Translations under genes and position numbers: made by a program
The notes under the pieces: model-generated
Databases searched by the model: none
Told to the model about the DNA's origin: nothing
What the model saw: the letters and a program-made list of their open reading frames with translations, nothing else
DNA from: Erythrobacter sp. CCH5-A1
Lineage (GTDB): Bacteria > Pseudomonadota > Alphaproteobacteria > Sphingomonadales > Sphingomonadaceae
Direction: 5' to 3'
Length of the DNA stretch: 23,063 bases
Assembly (NCBI RefSeq): GCF_001557115.1
Contig: NZ_LSKQ01000110.1
Location: 1-23,063 of the forward strand
Part shown: positions 8,601-16,020 of the stretch, one piece after another
Position numbering within the stretch: position 1 is the stretch's first letter
Layout: the number at the start of each line of letters is the position of its first letter

Positions 8601-8846
8601 CGCATCGACCACGCCGAAGGCATTCCGCTTGAGATCCATCGCGCGTTCAAGGCTGGCACGCACGCCGGTGACGATGATTTCCTGCCCTTCGCTTTCCGGT
8701 GTTTCGGACTGGTCCGCGGCATCCTGCGCCGCCGCCGGCGCGGCCATCAGGCCGAGCGCGAGCGCCGATGCGCTGGCCGAAAGCAAGATCCGGGTCCCGC
8801 TGGACGCGGGCCGACGACGAACGCTATTTGAGGCCAAAGCCTTCAT
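5697..8846 (-). CDS. TonB-dependent outer-membrane receptor, large (carbohydrate-type)
   Basis: The 1049-residue protein has a long signal peptide ending near AAPAAAQ, a TonB box around EIIVTGVRASL, and a plug domain with SAEDIGEFPDTNLAESLQRIPGVSISR and VTVRGFGPQFNLVTVNGR. This is typical of the Xanthomonas-Caulobacter class of large TonB-dependent receptors, many of which import oligosaccharides. The barrel ends in GVRYRF, with the expected C-terminal aromatic residue. The ATG at 8846 follows a strong GGGAGGGAG site by seven bases, and the signal peptide begins there. The gene leads the set with sapC, cupin and halogenase, separated by a hairpin, and its promoter carries a LacI-type operator, which suggests sugar-controlled expression. 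The substrate is not known; an aromatic or glycosylated compound processed by the halogenase neighbours is also possible. Confidence 0.92.
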   Translation of the reverse strand: MKALASNSVRRRPASSGTRILLSASASALALGLMAAPAAAQDAADQSETPESEGQEIIVTGVRASLERAMDLKRNAFGVVDAISAEDIGEFPDTNLAESLQRIPGVSISRINGEGSQVTVRGFGPQFNLVTVNGRQIATTFVNAVGGDQDVDFSRATGRSFDFNNLASEGVQRLEVYKTGRAAIPSGGIGAAINVVTARPLEMKGEGLRGSIGAKALYDLSNSDFTINPEFSGVITWTDPSDTFGVSLFGAYQERSSAAASATSNAWNVAPFSQFPGRGAATVVTGAPSSPDTLVAVPNDSRYHFSEFERERLNLAGTAQFQPTETLTFTADAMYVTNSLSEQRTDQTNWFNRPFDTITFDPSDAVPTSIFISEGSGYATKDLGFEQQYRATKTELQSYGLNAEWEIGSGFTLRLDGNHSLSTSDPDSANGASSTLVSLGAPVVDSHSVDFSGPVPIQRYVVNDRGLGTDGIRGTADDRGNNNGVLDIGDLGTQIQRTNASRQRHRIDQFSVDLGWEFDEGSRFDIGARYIDSSMTSARVQTQQTLGDWGINNVGDIQAQAGNLVEQFCLACQFDRYAVGDAGIAFRGNAVDLFQIFEPFYAARGNPNNITGNEFDRVGEEIWSAYAQFNWDGQIGDRPANLVAGVRWENTKTTSFSLVDQPLRIEWDSDNDFTRVVSGNIAEITRTGEYNELLPSIDFRIEPVDDVVARVSYSKTLARPDYGNLFASQSANGPDRPTLLGGIAAGTQGNPDLDPLVSDNFDISLEWYFAPASFISGAFFYKKVSNFVGIGQVEQNLFGLRDPTTGAAGTRSGAAAAEIANLGAVLSDVSLFTFTALIDANNGNVAAARQQFQANLGANGQLDQAFVDTVLAQRDVIANGTDPLFVFDVATPINNREGNIHGFELQGQYFFGDSGFGVSGSLTKVYGDVDVNILSDPNTDVFALIGLSDSYNITGIYDKDGLSARVAYNWRGKFLGGVNRGGARNPVFFDDFGTLDASVNWDFNESLAFSLEAVNILSEPIRSFGRDEKQLFFAQELKPRLFAGVRYRF

Positions 8847-8917
8847 GACTGATCTCCCTCCCATTGGTGGCATTGGCGCCACTCTGATGGAAGCGCCTCA
8901 TGCCGCGTCGGCATGTA

Positions 8918-8931
8918 TGATAGCGCTACCA
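8918..8931. promoter_or_regulatory. LacI-family operator
   Basis: TGATAGCGCTACCA is a dyad with a central GC in which six of the seven half-site positions match. It has the TGNTAGCGCTANCA shape usual for LacI-family sugar repressors in Xanthomonas, Caulobacter and relatives. It sits at about +2 to +15 of the predicted receptor transcript, the position where a bound repressor blocks initiation. No lacI-like gene is in this window. Confidence 0.65.
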
Positions 8932-8939
8932 TTGGGTTC

Positions 8940-8967
8940 GTTATATTCAGGAATCTTCAGAAGTCAA
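8940..8967 (-). promoter_or_regulatory. Sigma-70-type promoter of the receptor operon
   Basis: On the minus strand, TTGACT (8967-8962) and TATAAC (8945-8940) are separated by 16 bases. This is the best -35/-10 pair I found in the window. Transcription would start near 8933, giving a leader of about 87 bases before the ATG at 8846, and would run straight into the LacI-type operator. Confidence 0.7.
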
Positions 8968-8987
8968 TCGGGCTGCAATGTGGGCAG

Positions 8988-9400
8988 GGACCAGTACAAT
9001 TCGGTCCAACACCTTTGATTGCCTTGGCTTAACCAGGTGATTGACGCGCTCATCGCTGAGTCGCTGCGATGGAAAAGCGAAAAGTTAGCGCAATCATCGC
9101 TCCACACAGAGCGGGATATGGCGCAATATGGGCACGCGGCCGAACAACGCAGGCGCGGCATGCGACCAGGCGACACGCGGGCCAGGGCCACGCTCGCTCA
9201 AATGACCAGCGACCACTGTCGAACCTTTTTGCGAATGCGATTCGATATTATCTACAACCCCTCGCCAGGATGAACTTCTGCGTTGCCCGGGCGGAACCGA
9301 TCGCAAGGTGAGAAGGTCCAACTGGTTCGGCCACCGCCAACCTTCGTCGAAGCCCGACAATGCCCCTCGCAAAACGGGGGCTCCATGCAATCCGCAGATA
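8988..9400. other. Intergenic stretch with no recognisable gene
   Basis: This AT-richer stretch lies between two divergent promoters. It holds an inverted repeat GGACC (8988-8992) and GGTCC (9003-9007), ten bases apart, just upstream of the receptor promoter, which could bind a second regulator. It also has a short GCCCC/GGGGGC hairpin around 9362-9381. Open frames of 80-100 codons exist on both strands, but they begin with weak starts, lack ribosome sites and show no family I recognise. Confidence 0.4.
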
Positions 9401-9420
9401 ATTGCGATTGATTCGCATTT
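9401..9420. promoter_or_regulatory. Fur-like box overlapping a probable promoter
   Basis: TGCGATTGATTCGCA (9403-9417) is a perfect 5-bp dyad around a 5-base centre and, with flanking AT and TT, resembles Fur boxes containing the GATTCGCATT half. A weak promoter (TTGCGA at 9402-9407, AATAAT at 9424-9429, 16-base spacer) overlaps it. Genes downstream encode a PepSY protein and a siderophore-type receptor, which are usual Fur targets. Confidence 0.6.
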
Positions 9421-9474
9421 ACAAATAATCGACCCCCTGCTAACCGCTCCCCACAGACAAGACAGGGGTCTTCC

Positions 9475-9552
9475 ATGCTTGAAGCCGATACCACTTCCGC
9501 TGTCGCGACTCGGGTCGCGGGCTCGTGCTCCCCGCGGGAGCCACGGGCATGA
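9475..9552 (+). CDS. Possible 25-residue leader ORF coupled to the PepSY gene
   Basis: An ATG at 9475, preceded by GGGG six bases upstream, opens a frame of 25 codons (starting MLEADTTSAVATR). Its TGA at 9550-9552 overlaps the ATG of the next gene as ATGA. Placement between the Fur-like box and the first structural gene fits a small translated leader that couples ribosomes into the PepSY gene. It contains no known attenuator feature and could be chance in GC-rich DNA; there is only positional support. Confidence 0.3.
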   Translation: MLEADTTSAVATRVAGSCSPREPRA

Positions 9553-10736
9553 CCCGCACCGGAATTCGGGCCTGGGCGTGGGTCCACAAGTGGTCGAGCC
9601 TCATTTCAACCGCCTTCCTGCTGATGCTGTGCGTCACCGGCCTGCCGCTGATCTTCCATGACGAGATCGACCGGCTGACCGGGGAACCGCCCCGCTTCGG
9701 CATGCCGGGCGTCGGCTCCTCGGGCACCGCACCGGGGCTGCTGTCGTTGGACACGATGCTCGCCCGCGCGCTTGCCAACCGGCCGGGCGAGGTGCCGCTC
9801 TACATGGCCTTCGACAACGACCAGCCCTCGATGACGATCACCACCGGCCCGCGCCCCGATGCGCCCGCGGCCGAGATGACCATCCAGTCCTTCGACCGTT
9901 CGACCGGCAGGTTGATAGAGGCGGTGAACGAGGACAGCGTCAGCGGTGTTGCGGCAGTGATGCATTTCATCCTCGAGCTGCACACCGACATGTTTCTCGG
10001 CCTGCCCGGCATGCTGTTCCTCGGCGTCATGGGGCTGTGCTTCGTCGCCGCGCTGGTCTCGGGCGTGGTGCTTTACGCGCCTTTCATGCGCAAGCTCGAC
10101 TTCGGCACGCTGCGCACGGCCCGAGCCGCGCGCACCAAGTGGCTGGATTACCATAACCTCCTCGGCATCACCGCGCTCGCGTGGATGCTGGTGGTGGGGG
10201 TGACGGGCGTGATCAACGCCTTTGCCGTGCCGATCGAGGCCGCGTGGAAAGCCAATGAGCTCGCCGCGATGACCCGCGAATATGCCGGGCGCGCTCCGCT
10301 CGATCCGGCGCGCTACGGCTCGCTCGACAAGGCCATGGCCGCCGCCCGCGGGCGGCTTCCCGGCAACAACCCGCAATTCATCGCCTTTCCCGGCGGCACC
10401 TTCAGCTCGAACCACCACTACGCGGTGTTCTTTCAGGGAGACACGCCGCTGACCGAGCGCCTGCTGACGCCCGCGCTGGTCGATGCCGAGACCGGCACCT
10501 TTACCGCCGCGCGGCCGATGCCGTGGTACTATCAGGCGCTCTCGCTCTCGCGTCCGCTCCATTTCGGCGATTACGGCGGGCTGCCATTGAAGCTGCTGTG
10601 GGCGGCGCTGACGCTGTTCACGATCCATGTGCTGGGGACCGGGCTGTATCTGTGGCTGGGCAAGCGCAAGGCCCCAGCCGCTGCCCCCGCCCCGTCCGCC
10701 CCGGTGCCCGTGCCTGTCGCCGAACCCGCCGAATGA
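9549..10736 (+). CDS. PepSY-associated transmembrane protein (PiuB-like)
   Basis: This 395-residue inner-membrane protein belongs to the PepSY-TM family, whose members often accompany siderophore receptors and are thought to help release iron, probably as ferric-siderophore reductases. It starts WAWVHKWSSL and has four clear hydrophobic segments: about residues 16-36, a central one with GMLFLGVMGLCFVAALVSGVV, one after DYHNLLG, and a last one with TIHVLGTGLYLW. Membrane-adjacent histidines (HKW, HFILELHTD, DYHN, IHVLG) could bind heme, as proposed for related proteins. The ATG at 9549 follows GGGAG by about nine bases; a GTG at 9525 is in frame but has no such site. The tail is rich in Pro and Ala. 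Its stop overlaps the next start as ATGA, so it is the head of an operon with the receptor. Confidence 0.85.
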   Translation: MTRTGIRAWAWVHKWSSLISTAFLLMLCVTGLPLIFHDEIDRLTGEPPRFGMPGVGSSGTAPGLLSLDTMLARALANRPGEVPLYMAFDNDQPSMTITTGPRPDAPAAEMTIQSFDRSTGRLIEAVNEDSVSGVAAVMHFILELHTDMFLGLPGMLFLGVMGLCFVAALVSGVVLYAPFMRKLDFGTLRTARAARTKWLDYHNLLGITALAWMLVVGVTGVINAFAVPIEAAWKANELAAMTREYAGRAPLDPARYGSLDKAMAAARGRLPGNNPQFIAFPGGTFSSNHHYAVFFQGDTPLTERLLTPALVDAETGTFTAARPMPWYYQALSLSRPLHFGDYGGLPLKLLWAALTLFTIHVLGTGLYLWLGKRKAPAAAPAPSAPVPVPVAEPAE

Positions 10737-10912
10737 GCCGGCCCCGTTCCCTCCCGGCGATCTTCGCATGGCCGCTCGCGCTCTTCGTGCTCGGCATCGC
10801 GGGTCTCGTCATCGCGCTGACGGGTGACGGCTGGCGCGATGGTGCCGCCTGGGCCGCGCTCGCCGCGCCGCTTGTCGCGGTAGCCGCCGCGATGCGCTGC
10901 AGCCGCCGCTGA
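10733..10912 (+). CDS. Small two-helix membrane protein (59 aa)
   Basis: The 59-residue product has two hydrophobic segments (about 9-30, LPAIFAWPLALFVLGIAGLV, and about 37-53, AAWAALAAPLVAVAAA) joined by TGDGWRDG, and a basic end CSRR. I do not recognise a named family. Its ATG overlaps the PepSY stop (ATGA), and the receptor gene starts 38 bases after its stop, so it is co-expressed with an iron-uptake system. It probably acts with the PepSY protein in the inner membrane, but there is no direct evidence. The overlap, the membrane pattern and the strand support a real gene. Confidence 0.72.
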   Translation: MSRPRSLPAIFAWPLALFVLGIAGLVIALTGDGWRDGAAWAALAAPLVAVAAAMRCSRR

Positions 10913-10950
10913 ACCCGATTTCCCTCTCCCCACCAACCAAGGAACCCAGA

Positions 10951-13143
10951 GTGACTGTTTCTCTCCTCCGTTGCCGCCTGCTGACCGCCACCGCCATTGC
11001 GCTCGCGCTCCCCGCCCTCCCGGCCACCGCGCAGGAGCAGGGCGACGAGACCACCATCATCGTCACCGCCCAACGCGCCAACCAGTCGGGAGTCGAGCAG
11101 GCAGGCAGCGTCGGCGTGCTCGGCGACAAGGACGCGGCCGACGTTCCCTTCTCGATCCGCAGCTACAACGAGGCGCTGGTCCTCAACCAGCAGCCGCAGA
11201 CGCTCGGGCAGGTGCTGGAGAACGACCCGACGATCCGCACCACCACCGGCTTCGGGATCGCGGGCGAACTGTTCGTGATCCGCGGCTTTGCGCTCGCGGG
11301 CGACGACGTGGGCTATGACGGGCTTTACGGCATCATGCCGCGCCAGCTGGCCGCGCCCGAGCTTTACCAGTCGGTGCAGGTGTTGAACGGGTCGAGCGCC
11401 TTTCTCAACGGCGCGGCCCCCGGCGGCACGGGACTGGGCGGGAGCGTCAACCTGATTCCCAAGCGCGCCGGGACGGCCGATCTCAACCGCGTGACGGCAG
11501 GCTTCACGGGTCCCGAGCACATCGGCGGCAGTTTCGACATCGCGCGGCGCTTCGGCGCGGGCGGCGAATGGGGCATCCGCGTCAACGGCACCGCGCGCGG
11601 AGGCGACGTGGCGATCGACGACGAATTCCGCAGCACCTATGTGCTCGGAGCCGCGATCGACTACAATTCGGGGCCGCTGCGCGCCTCGCTCGATGTTGCC
11701 TACCAGCGCGTCAAGGTCTCGCACTTCCGGCCCAAGCTCTCGATCGCCGGGCTCGCCGTCATCCCCGAGGCGCCTGACGCCTCGACCAATTTCGGCCAGC
11801 CGTGGCAATACACCACCCTGCGCGACATCTTCGGCCAGGCGCGGATCGAATACGACATCGCGCCCGGCGTCATGGTCTACGCCGCCTTCGGCGCGCGCGA
11901 CGGGGCGGAAGAGGGCATCTACAGCACGCCCACGCTCACCAACGCCGCGACCGGCGCGATCAATGTCAGCAGCTCCTTCATCCCGCGCACCGACAACAAC
12001 GAGGCCGCCACCGCCGGGGTGCGCGCGAAGTTTGCGACCGGCGGGATCAGCCACGAGGTCAATGCGGGCGGCGCGATCAACTGGCTGGTCAACCGCAACG
12101 CCTACGAGTTCTTCGCGCTCTCGCCGGAAGCGAACAATCTCTACGCGCCCGTTGCCGTCACGCCGTCGCAGACGGTGACCTTCGCGGGCGGTGATCTGGC
12201 CGATCCCTTCCCCATCGGTCGCACCCGGCTGACGAGCGGCTTCGTGTCGGACACGCTCGGCTTTGCGGATGACCGGGTGCTCTTCACCGCGGGTCTGCGC
12301 GTGCAGGCGATCCGCACCCGCTCCTACTCCTATTTCGGCGGCGCGCTGACGAGCGAGTATGACGAGAGCAAGGTCACCCCCGTCTTCGGCGTGGTGGTGA
12401 AGCCTGCCGCAGGCGTCTCGCTCTATGCCAACCGGATCGAGGGGCTGGTGCAGGGCGCCGTTGCCCCCGCGAGCGGCGCGAATCCCGCGGGCGGCGCGCC
12501 GCTGCCGGTGACCAATGCGGGCGCGGCGCTGCCGCCTTTCGTCTCCGAGCAATACGAGATCGGCGGCAAGCTGGCGCTGGGCGGGATCGACCTGTCGCTC
12601 GCCGCCTTCCAGATTGACCGCGAGACGGCGATCCTGCGTCCCTCGCCCACCACGACAGGCGCGCTGGAATTCGGTCCCTTCGGCGTGCAGCGCAACCGCG
12701 GGGTGGAGTTCACCATCGCGGGCGACCTGGCCGAGGGATTGCGCCTGATCGCGGGCGGATCGGTTATCGACGCCAAGCTGCGCCGTACCCAGAACGGGGT
12801 GAACGAGGGCGCGCAGGCGGTCGGCGTGCCCGAATATCTGGTCAACGCCAACCTCGAATGGGACGTGCCCTTCGTCCCCGCGCTCACTCTCACCGGCCGC
12901 GTGGTGCACACCGGCGAGCAGGCGGCGAACATCGCCAACACCCTGTTTATCGAGAACTGGACGCGGGTGGACATCGGCGCGCGCTATGTGGCGGTGGTGG
13001 CGGGCAGGCCGCTGACCATGCGCGTCACCATCGATAACGTCGCGGACGCGGACTACTGGGCCTCGGCCTTCGACAGCTTCCGGCCCGATCTGCAGCTGGG
13101 AGCCCCGCGCACCTTCAAGGCCTCGCTGACCTACGACTTCTAG
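10951..13143 (+). CDS. TonB-dependent siderophore-type receptor
   Basis: The 730-residue outer-membrane receptor has a signal peptide ending near PATAQ, a TonB-box region around TTIIVTAQR (35-43), and a plug with DVPFSIRSYNEALVLNQQPQ, LGQVLENDPTIRTTTGF and VIRGFALAG. This is the pattern of ferric-siderophore receptors of the FhuA/FhuE/FcuA class. The barrel closes with KASLTYDF. The start is a GTG at 10951 with AAGGA seven bases upstream. It is the third gene after the Fur-like box and should be repressed when iron is plentiful. The siderophore cannot be named from sequence; a hydroxamate is plausible by class. Its stop codon overlaps that of the convergent P450 gene, with no room for an intergenic terminator. 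Confidence 0.9.
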   Translation: MTVSLLRCRLLTATAIALALPALPATAQEQGDETTIIVTAQRANQSGVEQAGSVGVLGDKDAADVPFSIRSYNEALVLNQQPQTLGQVLENDPTIRTTTGFGIAGELFVIRGFALAGDDVGYDGLYGIMPRQLAAPELYQSVQVLNGSSAFLNGAAPGGTGLGGSVNLIPKRAGTADLNRVTAGFTGPEHIGGSFDIARRFGAGGEWGIRVNGTARGGDVAIDDEFRSTYVLGAAIDYNSGPLRASLDVAYQRVKVSHFRPKLSIAGLAVIPEAPDASTNFGQPWQYTTLRDIFGQARIEYDIAPGVMVYAAFGARDGAEEGIYSTPTLTNAATGAINVSSSFIPRTDNNEAATAGVRAKFATGGISHEVNAGGAINWLVNRNAYEFFALSPEANNLYAPVAVTPSQTVTFAGGDLADPFPIGRTRLTSGFVSDTLGFADDRVLFTAGLRVQAIRTRSYSYFGGALTSEYDESKVTPVFGVVVKPAAGVSLYANRIEGLVQGAVAPASGANPAGGAPLPVTNAGAALPPFVSEQYEIGGKLALGGIDLSLAAFQIDRETAILRPSPTTTGALEFGPFGVQRNRGVEFTIAGDLAEGLRLIAGGSVIDAKLRRTQNGVNEGAQAVGVPEYLVNANLEWDVPFVPALTLTGRVVHTGEQAANIANTLFIENWTRVDIGARYVAVVAGRPLTMRVTIDNVADADYWASAFDSFRPDLQLGAPRTFKASLTYDF

Positions 13144-14315
13144 TTGCTCTCGATCCGCACGGTGAGGCTCCGGAAACCCACCGTGCGGACGAGGTCGCCA
13201 TAGCGCTCCGCGCCCGGCTCGGCCGCGAGCACGGTGATCGCGCGGGTGCGCGCGCCGAGCTGGCGGATGAGGCTGCGCAGCAGCGTGCGCGCGTGCGCTG
13301 CGCCGAGGCAGTTGTGGTGCCCGCTGCCGAAGCCCAGATGCGGGTTGGGCGCGCGGTCGAGGCGCACTTCCTCGGGGCTATCGAACACGGACTCGTCGAA
13401 ATTGGCCGAGGCCCAGCACAGCGAGGCGCGCGCGTTGGGGACGACCCTCTGCCCGCCGACCTCGGCGCCGCGCGGGCACACCCGCCCGATATGGGTGAGC
13501 GGCGAGGTGACGCGGACGAATTCCTCGACCGCGAAGGGGATCCGCCGGGGATCGGCGCACAGCGCATCGAGTGCCGCACGGTTCTCGGCGAAGAAGGCGA
13601 TGATCGCCGAGACTGCGGTGATCACCGTGTCGCGCCCGCCGGCAAAGACGAGGTTGGCGATCCCGGCCATCTCGTCGTCGGTGAGCGGGCGGCCGCCAAT
13701 CGCCATGCGGGTCATCGCGCCGAAGAAATCCTCCCCTGGCGCGGCGCGCGCTGCGGCGATGCGGGCGCGGATGTGGCGGTCGAGCGCCGATCCCTTGGTC
13801 GTGCTGTCCGTGCCATCGCGGAACACGTGAACGCCCCAGCCGATCCATTCCTCCGCCTCGGACTCGGGCAGGCCCAGCAGCAGCGTGAGCGCGCGCGATT
13901 GCAGCGGCAGGGCAAAGCCGCGCACCACCTCGATCTCGCCTGCGGTGGCGGCAGCATCGATCGCGCGCGCGACCAGCGCGTCGATCGCGGCGATGTAATC
14001 GGGCTGGACGGGGCGCATGAAGGTCGGCTTCAGCAGATCGCGCCATGCCTTGTGCGCAGGCGGATCGGTCTCGATCGGCAGCTGGCGCACCGAGCGGACC
14101 GCCGTCTCCTCGGGGATCGGCACGCGGCCCGGCGCGTCGGAGCTGAAGGTCTGCCAGTCGCGCGCCGCCGCCCGCACCGCGCGGTGGCCGAGGATCATCG
14201 GGATCGGCTCGCCCGCGAAATCCACCACCAGCACGCCATCCGCGCGGCGGGCGGGGCCGAAGGGGTCGCCTGAGTCGGCGGCTTTGTCGGCGGCGGGGTC
14301 GGTCACGGCAGTCAC
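13140..14315 (-). CDS. Cytochrome P450
   Basis: This is a soluble bacterial P450 of about 391 residues, within the usual 390-420 range. The I-helix oxygen-activation motif is AGGRDT (225-230), the K-helix ExxR is EFVR (265-268), and the heme loop is FGSGHHNCLG, with the thiolate Cys336 followed by GAAHAR. All core residues are present. GTG at 14315 is chosen because family members start near TAVTDPAA; an ATG at 14408 would add 31 residues unlike the family and with no ribosome site. Redox partner genes (ferredoxin and reductase) are not in the window. Substrate is unknown. It is transcribed away from the GH13 gene and converges on the siderophore receptor with overlapping stops, so it is not part of either operon. 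Confidence 0.9.
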   Translation of the reverse strand: MTAVTDPAADKAADSGDPFGPARRADGVLVVDFAGEPIPMILGHRAVRAAARDWQTFSSDAPGRVPIPEETAVRSVRQLPIETDPPAHKAWRDLLKPTFMRPVQPDYIAAIDALVARAIDAAATAGEIEVVRGFALPLQSRALTLLLGLPESEAEEWIGWGVHVFRDGTDSTTKGSALDRHIRARIAAARAAPGEDFFGAMTRMAIGGRPLTDDEMAGIANLVFAGGRDTVITAVSAIIAFFAENRAALDALCADPRRIPFAVEEFVRVTSPLTHIGRVCPRGAEVGGQRVVPNARASLCWASANFDESVFDSPEEVRLDRAPNPHLGFGSGHHNCLGAAHARTLLRSLIRQLGARTRAITVLAAEPGAERYGDLVRTVGFRSLTVRIESN

Positions 14316-14419
14316 GCGGGACCTGTGCACAAAGCCGCCCCCGCTTGTCTTGCGCAACTTGCCCCAGCGCATGGAATCGACAGTTTTTGACCGCCACAGC
14401 GCAAGCATGGCCGACAGAC

Positions 14420-14436
14420 GACAGGGATCGGACAGA
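14420..14436 (+). promoter_or_regulatory. 17-bp shared motif upstream of the GH13 gene (copy 1)
   Basis: GACAGGGATCGGACAGA ends 33 bases before the GH13 start. It matches the motif upstream of GH92 at 16 of 17 positions. It is preceded by CCGACAGAC, so GACAG-type half sites recur at about 11-base intervals here, as AraC-family proteins often require. A weak -10 (CATAAC, about 14449-14454) would put the motif at the -35 position, consistent with an activator site. Confidence 0.5.
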
Positions 14437-14469
14437 TTATCCTGCCGCCCATAACAGAGAGGATCACCG

Positions 14470-16020
14470 ATGAAACGCGCCCCCGCCGCCCTGGTGGCCG
14501 CCTTCGCCAGCGCGCTTGCGCTGCACGCCGCCCAGCCCGCCGCCGCCGCGCCTGAACCGGCGCGCGACGTGCTCGAGGGCGAGGTCGTCTACCACATCTT
14601 CCAGCGCAGTTTCCGCGACAGCAACGGCGATGGCCACGGCGATCTCGAGGGCGTGCGGCAGGCGCTGCCCTATCTCGAAAAGCTCGGCGTCACCGCGATC
14701 CTGATGACCCCGCTCTACCCGGGGCGCACCTACCACAATTACTTCGCCACCGATTTCGAGGGGATCGACCCGCGCTACGGCACCCGCGCCGACTTGCAGC
14801 GCCTGATCGCCGACGCCCATGCCAAGGGCATCAAGGTCTTTCTCGACATGGAGTTCCAGTATCTTGCCGAGGGCCACCCGTGGTGGTCGGCAGCGATGGC
14901 CGACCGCGCCTCGCCCTACAACGACTGGATGCTGTGGGACGACCGCGCGGCGGGCATCGCCGAGGAAGGCCCCTTTGGCCTCAGGGAAATCCGCCATTTC
15001 GGGCGCGACACCCACGGGGTGACCACGGTCGCGCTCAAACACCCCGATGTGCGCGCCTATTTCGACCGCTATCTCGCAGGCTGGGTCGACCCCAATGGCG
15101 ACGTCCAGTTCGACGACGGGGTCGACGGCTTCCGGCTCGATCACATGATGGACGATCTCGACAGCAAGGGGCGGCTGACGAACCTGTTCGAGGAGTTCTG
15201 GAATCCCGCCATCGCCAAGCTGCGCGCGACAAATCCAGATCTCGCCTTCCTCGCCGAACAGTGGGACTGGAAATATGGCGAGGACTACCTCGCCCGCGCC
15301 GATGTCAGCGCGGTTTTCGCCTTCCCGATCCACGACGCGATCCGCAAGTTCGATGCCGCCGCGCTGGCGCAAGCGATCACGCGCACGGGCGAGGTGACGC
15401 CGCCGGGCAAGACCCAGATGATCTTCGCCGAGAACCACGATGTCAGCCGCATCGCCTCCGACCCCGGCATCAGCCCCGAGCGCCTCAGAACGGCAGCAGC
15501 GCTGATGTTCCTGCTGCGCGGCACGCCGATCGTCTATTACGGGCAGGAGCTCGGCATGCGCGGCGCCTATGACGCGGGCTACACTACCGACGAGCGCGAC
15601 ATTCCGATGCGCGAGGCCTTCAAGTGGGCCGCGACCGACGCCGCTCCGGGGCAGGCGCTGTGGTACAGGCGTCCGGGCGAGCGCTACTGGGACCAGCGCT
15701 ATGCCCGCGACCACGACGGCGTGTCGGTCGAGGAGGAGGATGGCAACCCTGCCTCGTTGCTCAATCACTACCGCAAGCTTTTCGCCCTGCGCGCCGCCCA
15801 TCCGGCGCTCGCGCGCGGCACGCAGCGGGTGCTGGAGGCGCCGGCCGGAATGCTCGCGGTCGAGCGCGTCTTCGATGGCGAGCGGCTGGTGATCGTCGCC
15901 AACCTCACCGGCGCCCCTGCCGCCGTCCCCGCGCTGGCGGGTGACGGGCCCGACCTCATCTCGGGCGAGCGCAAGCCCCTGCGCGCGTGGCAGACCGCGC
16001 TCTACCGCCCCGCCAGATAG
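14470..16020 (+). CDS. Secreted GH13 alpha-amylase-family glycoside hydrolase
   Basis: The 516-residue protein has a signal peptide (1 to about 27, ending QPAAAA) and is probably periplasmic. The GH13 barrel is recognised from YHIFQRSFRDSNGDG, the nucleophile Asp224 in GFRLDHM, the acid/base Glu263 in FLAEQWDW and His323-Asp324 in FAENHDVSR, so the catalytic triad is complete. Conserved region I, normally DxVxNH, reads DMEFQY (126-131): Asp126 is kept, but Asn and His are replaced by Gln and Tyr. This marks a divergent subfamily and could alter the -1 subsite. It should cut or rearrange alpha-glucans or alpha-glucosides; exact specificity cannot be read. The ATG at 14470 has GAGAGGAT eight or nine bases upstream. 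Its 3' end overlaps that of the convergent AraC-family gene by 19 bases. Confidence 0.88.
   Translation: MKRAPAALVAAFASALALHAAQPAAAAPEPARDVLEGEVVYHIFQRSFRDSNGDGHGDLEGVRQALPYLEKLGVTAILMTPLYPGRTYHNYFATDFEGIDPRYGTRADLQRLIADAHAKGIKVFLDMEFQYLAEGHPWWSAAMADRASPYNDWMLWDDRAAGIAEEGPFGLREIRHFGRDTHGVTTVALKHPDVRAYFDRYLAGWVDPNGDVQFDDGVDGFRLDHMMDDLDSKGRLTNLFEEFWNPAIAKLRATNPDLAFLAEQWDWKYGEDYLARADVSAVFAFPIHDAIRKFDAAALAQAITRTGEVTPPGKTQMIFAENHDVSRIASDPGISPERLRTAAALMFLLRGTPIVYYGQELGMRGAYDAGYTTDERDIPMREAFKWAATDAAPGQALWYRRPGERYWDQRYARDHDGVSVEEEDGNPASLLNHYRKLFALRAAHPALARGTQRVLEAPAGMLAVERVFDGERLVIVANLTGAPAAVPALAGDGPDLISGERKPLRAWQTALYRPAR

Noticed and set aside
5694..8831. A 1045-codon open frame on the plus strand opposite the large receptor gene
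   Set aside because: It mirrors the receptor gene codon by codon, is low-complexity and rich in Arg, Ala, Val and Glu, and has no recognisable domain. Long antisense frames are usual in GC-rich genes; the minus-strand frame has a signal peptide, TonB box and plug.
9019..9273. An 84-codon frame starting with TTG, and a 98-codon minus-strand frame at 9094-9390
   Set aside because: No ribosome site, weak starts, no recognised family, and the two overlap. The stretch is better read as a regulatory or degenerate intergenic region.
10618..12909. A 763-codon open frame on the minus strand opposite the siderophore receptor
   Set aside because: It spans three real plus-strand genes, has the same low-complexity composition and has no family features. 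It is a GC-bias shadow.
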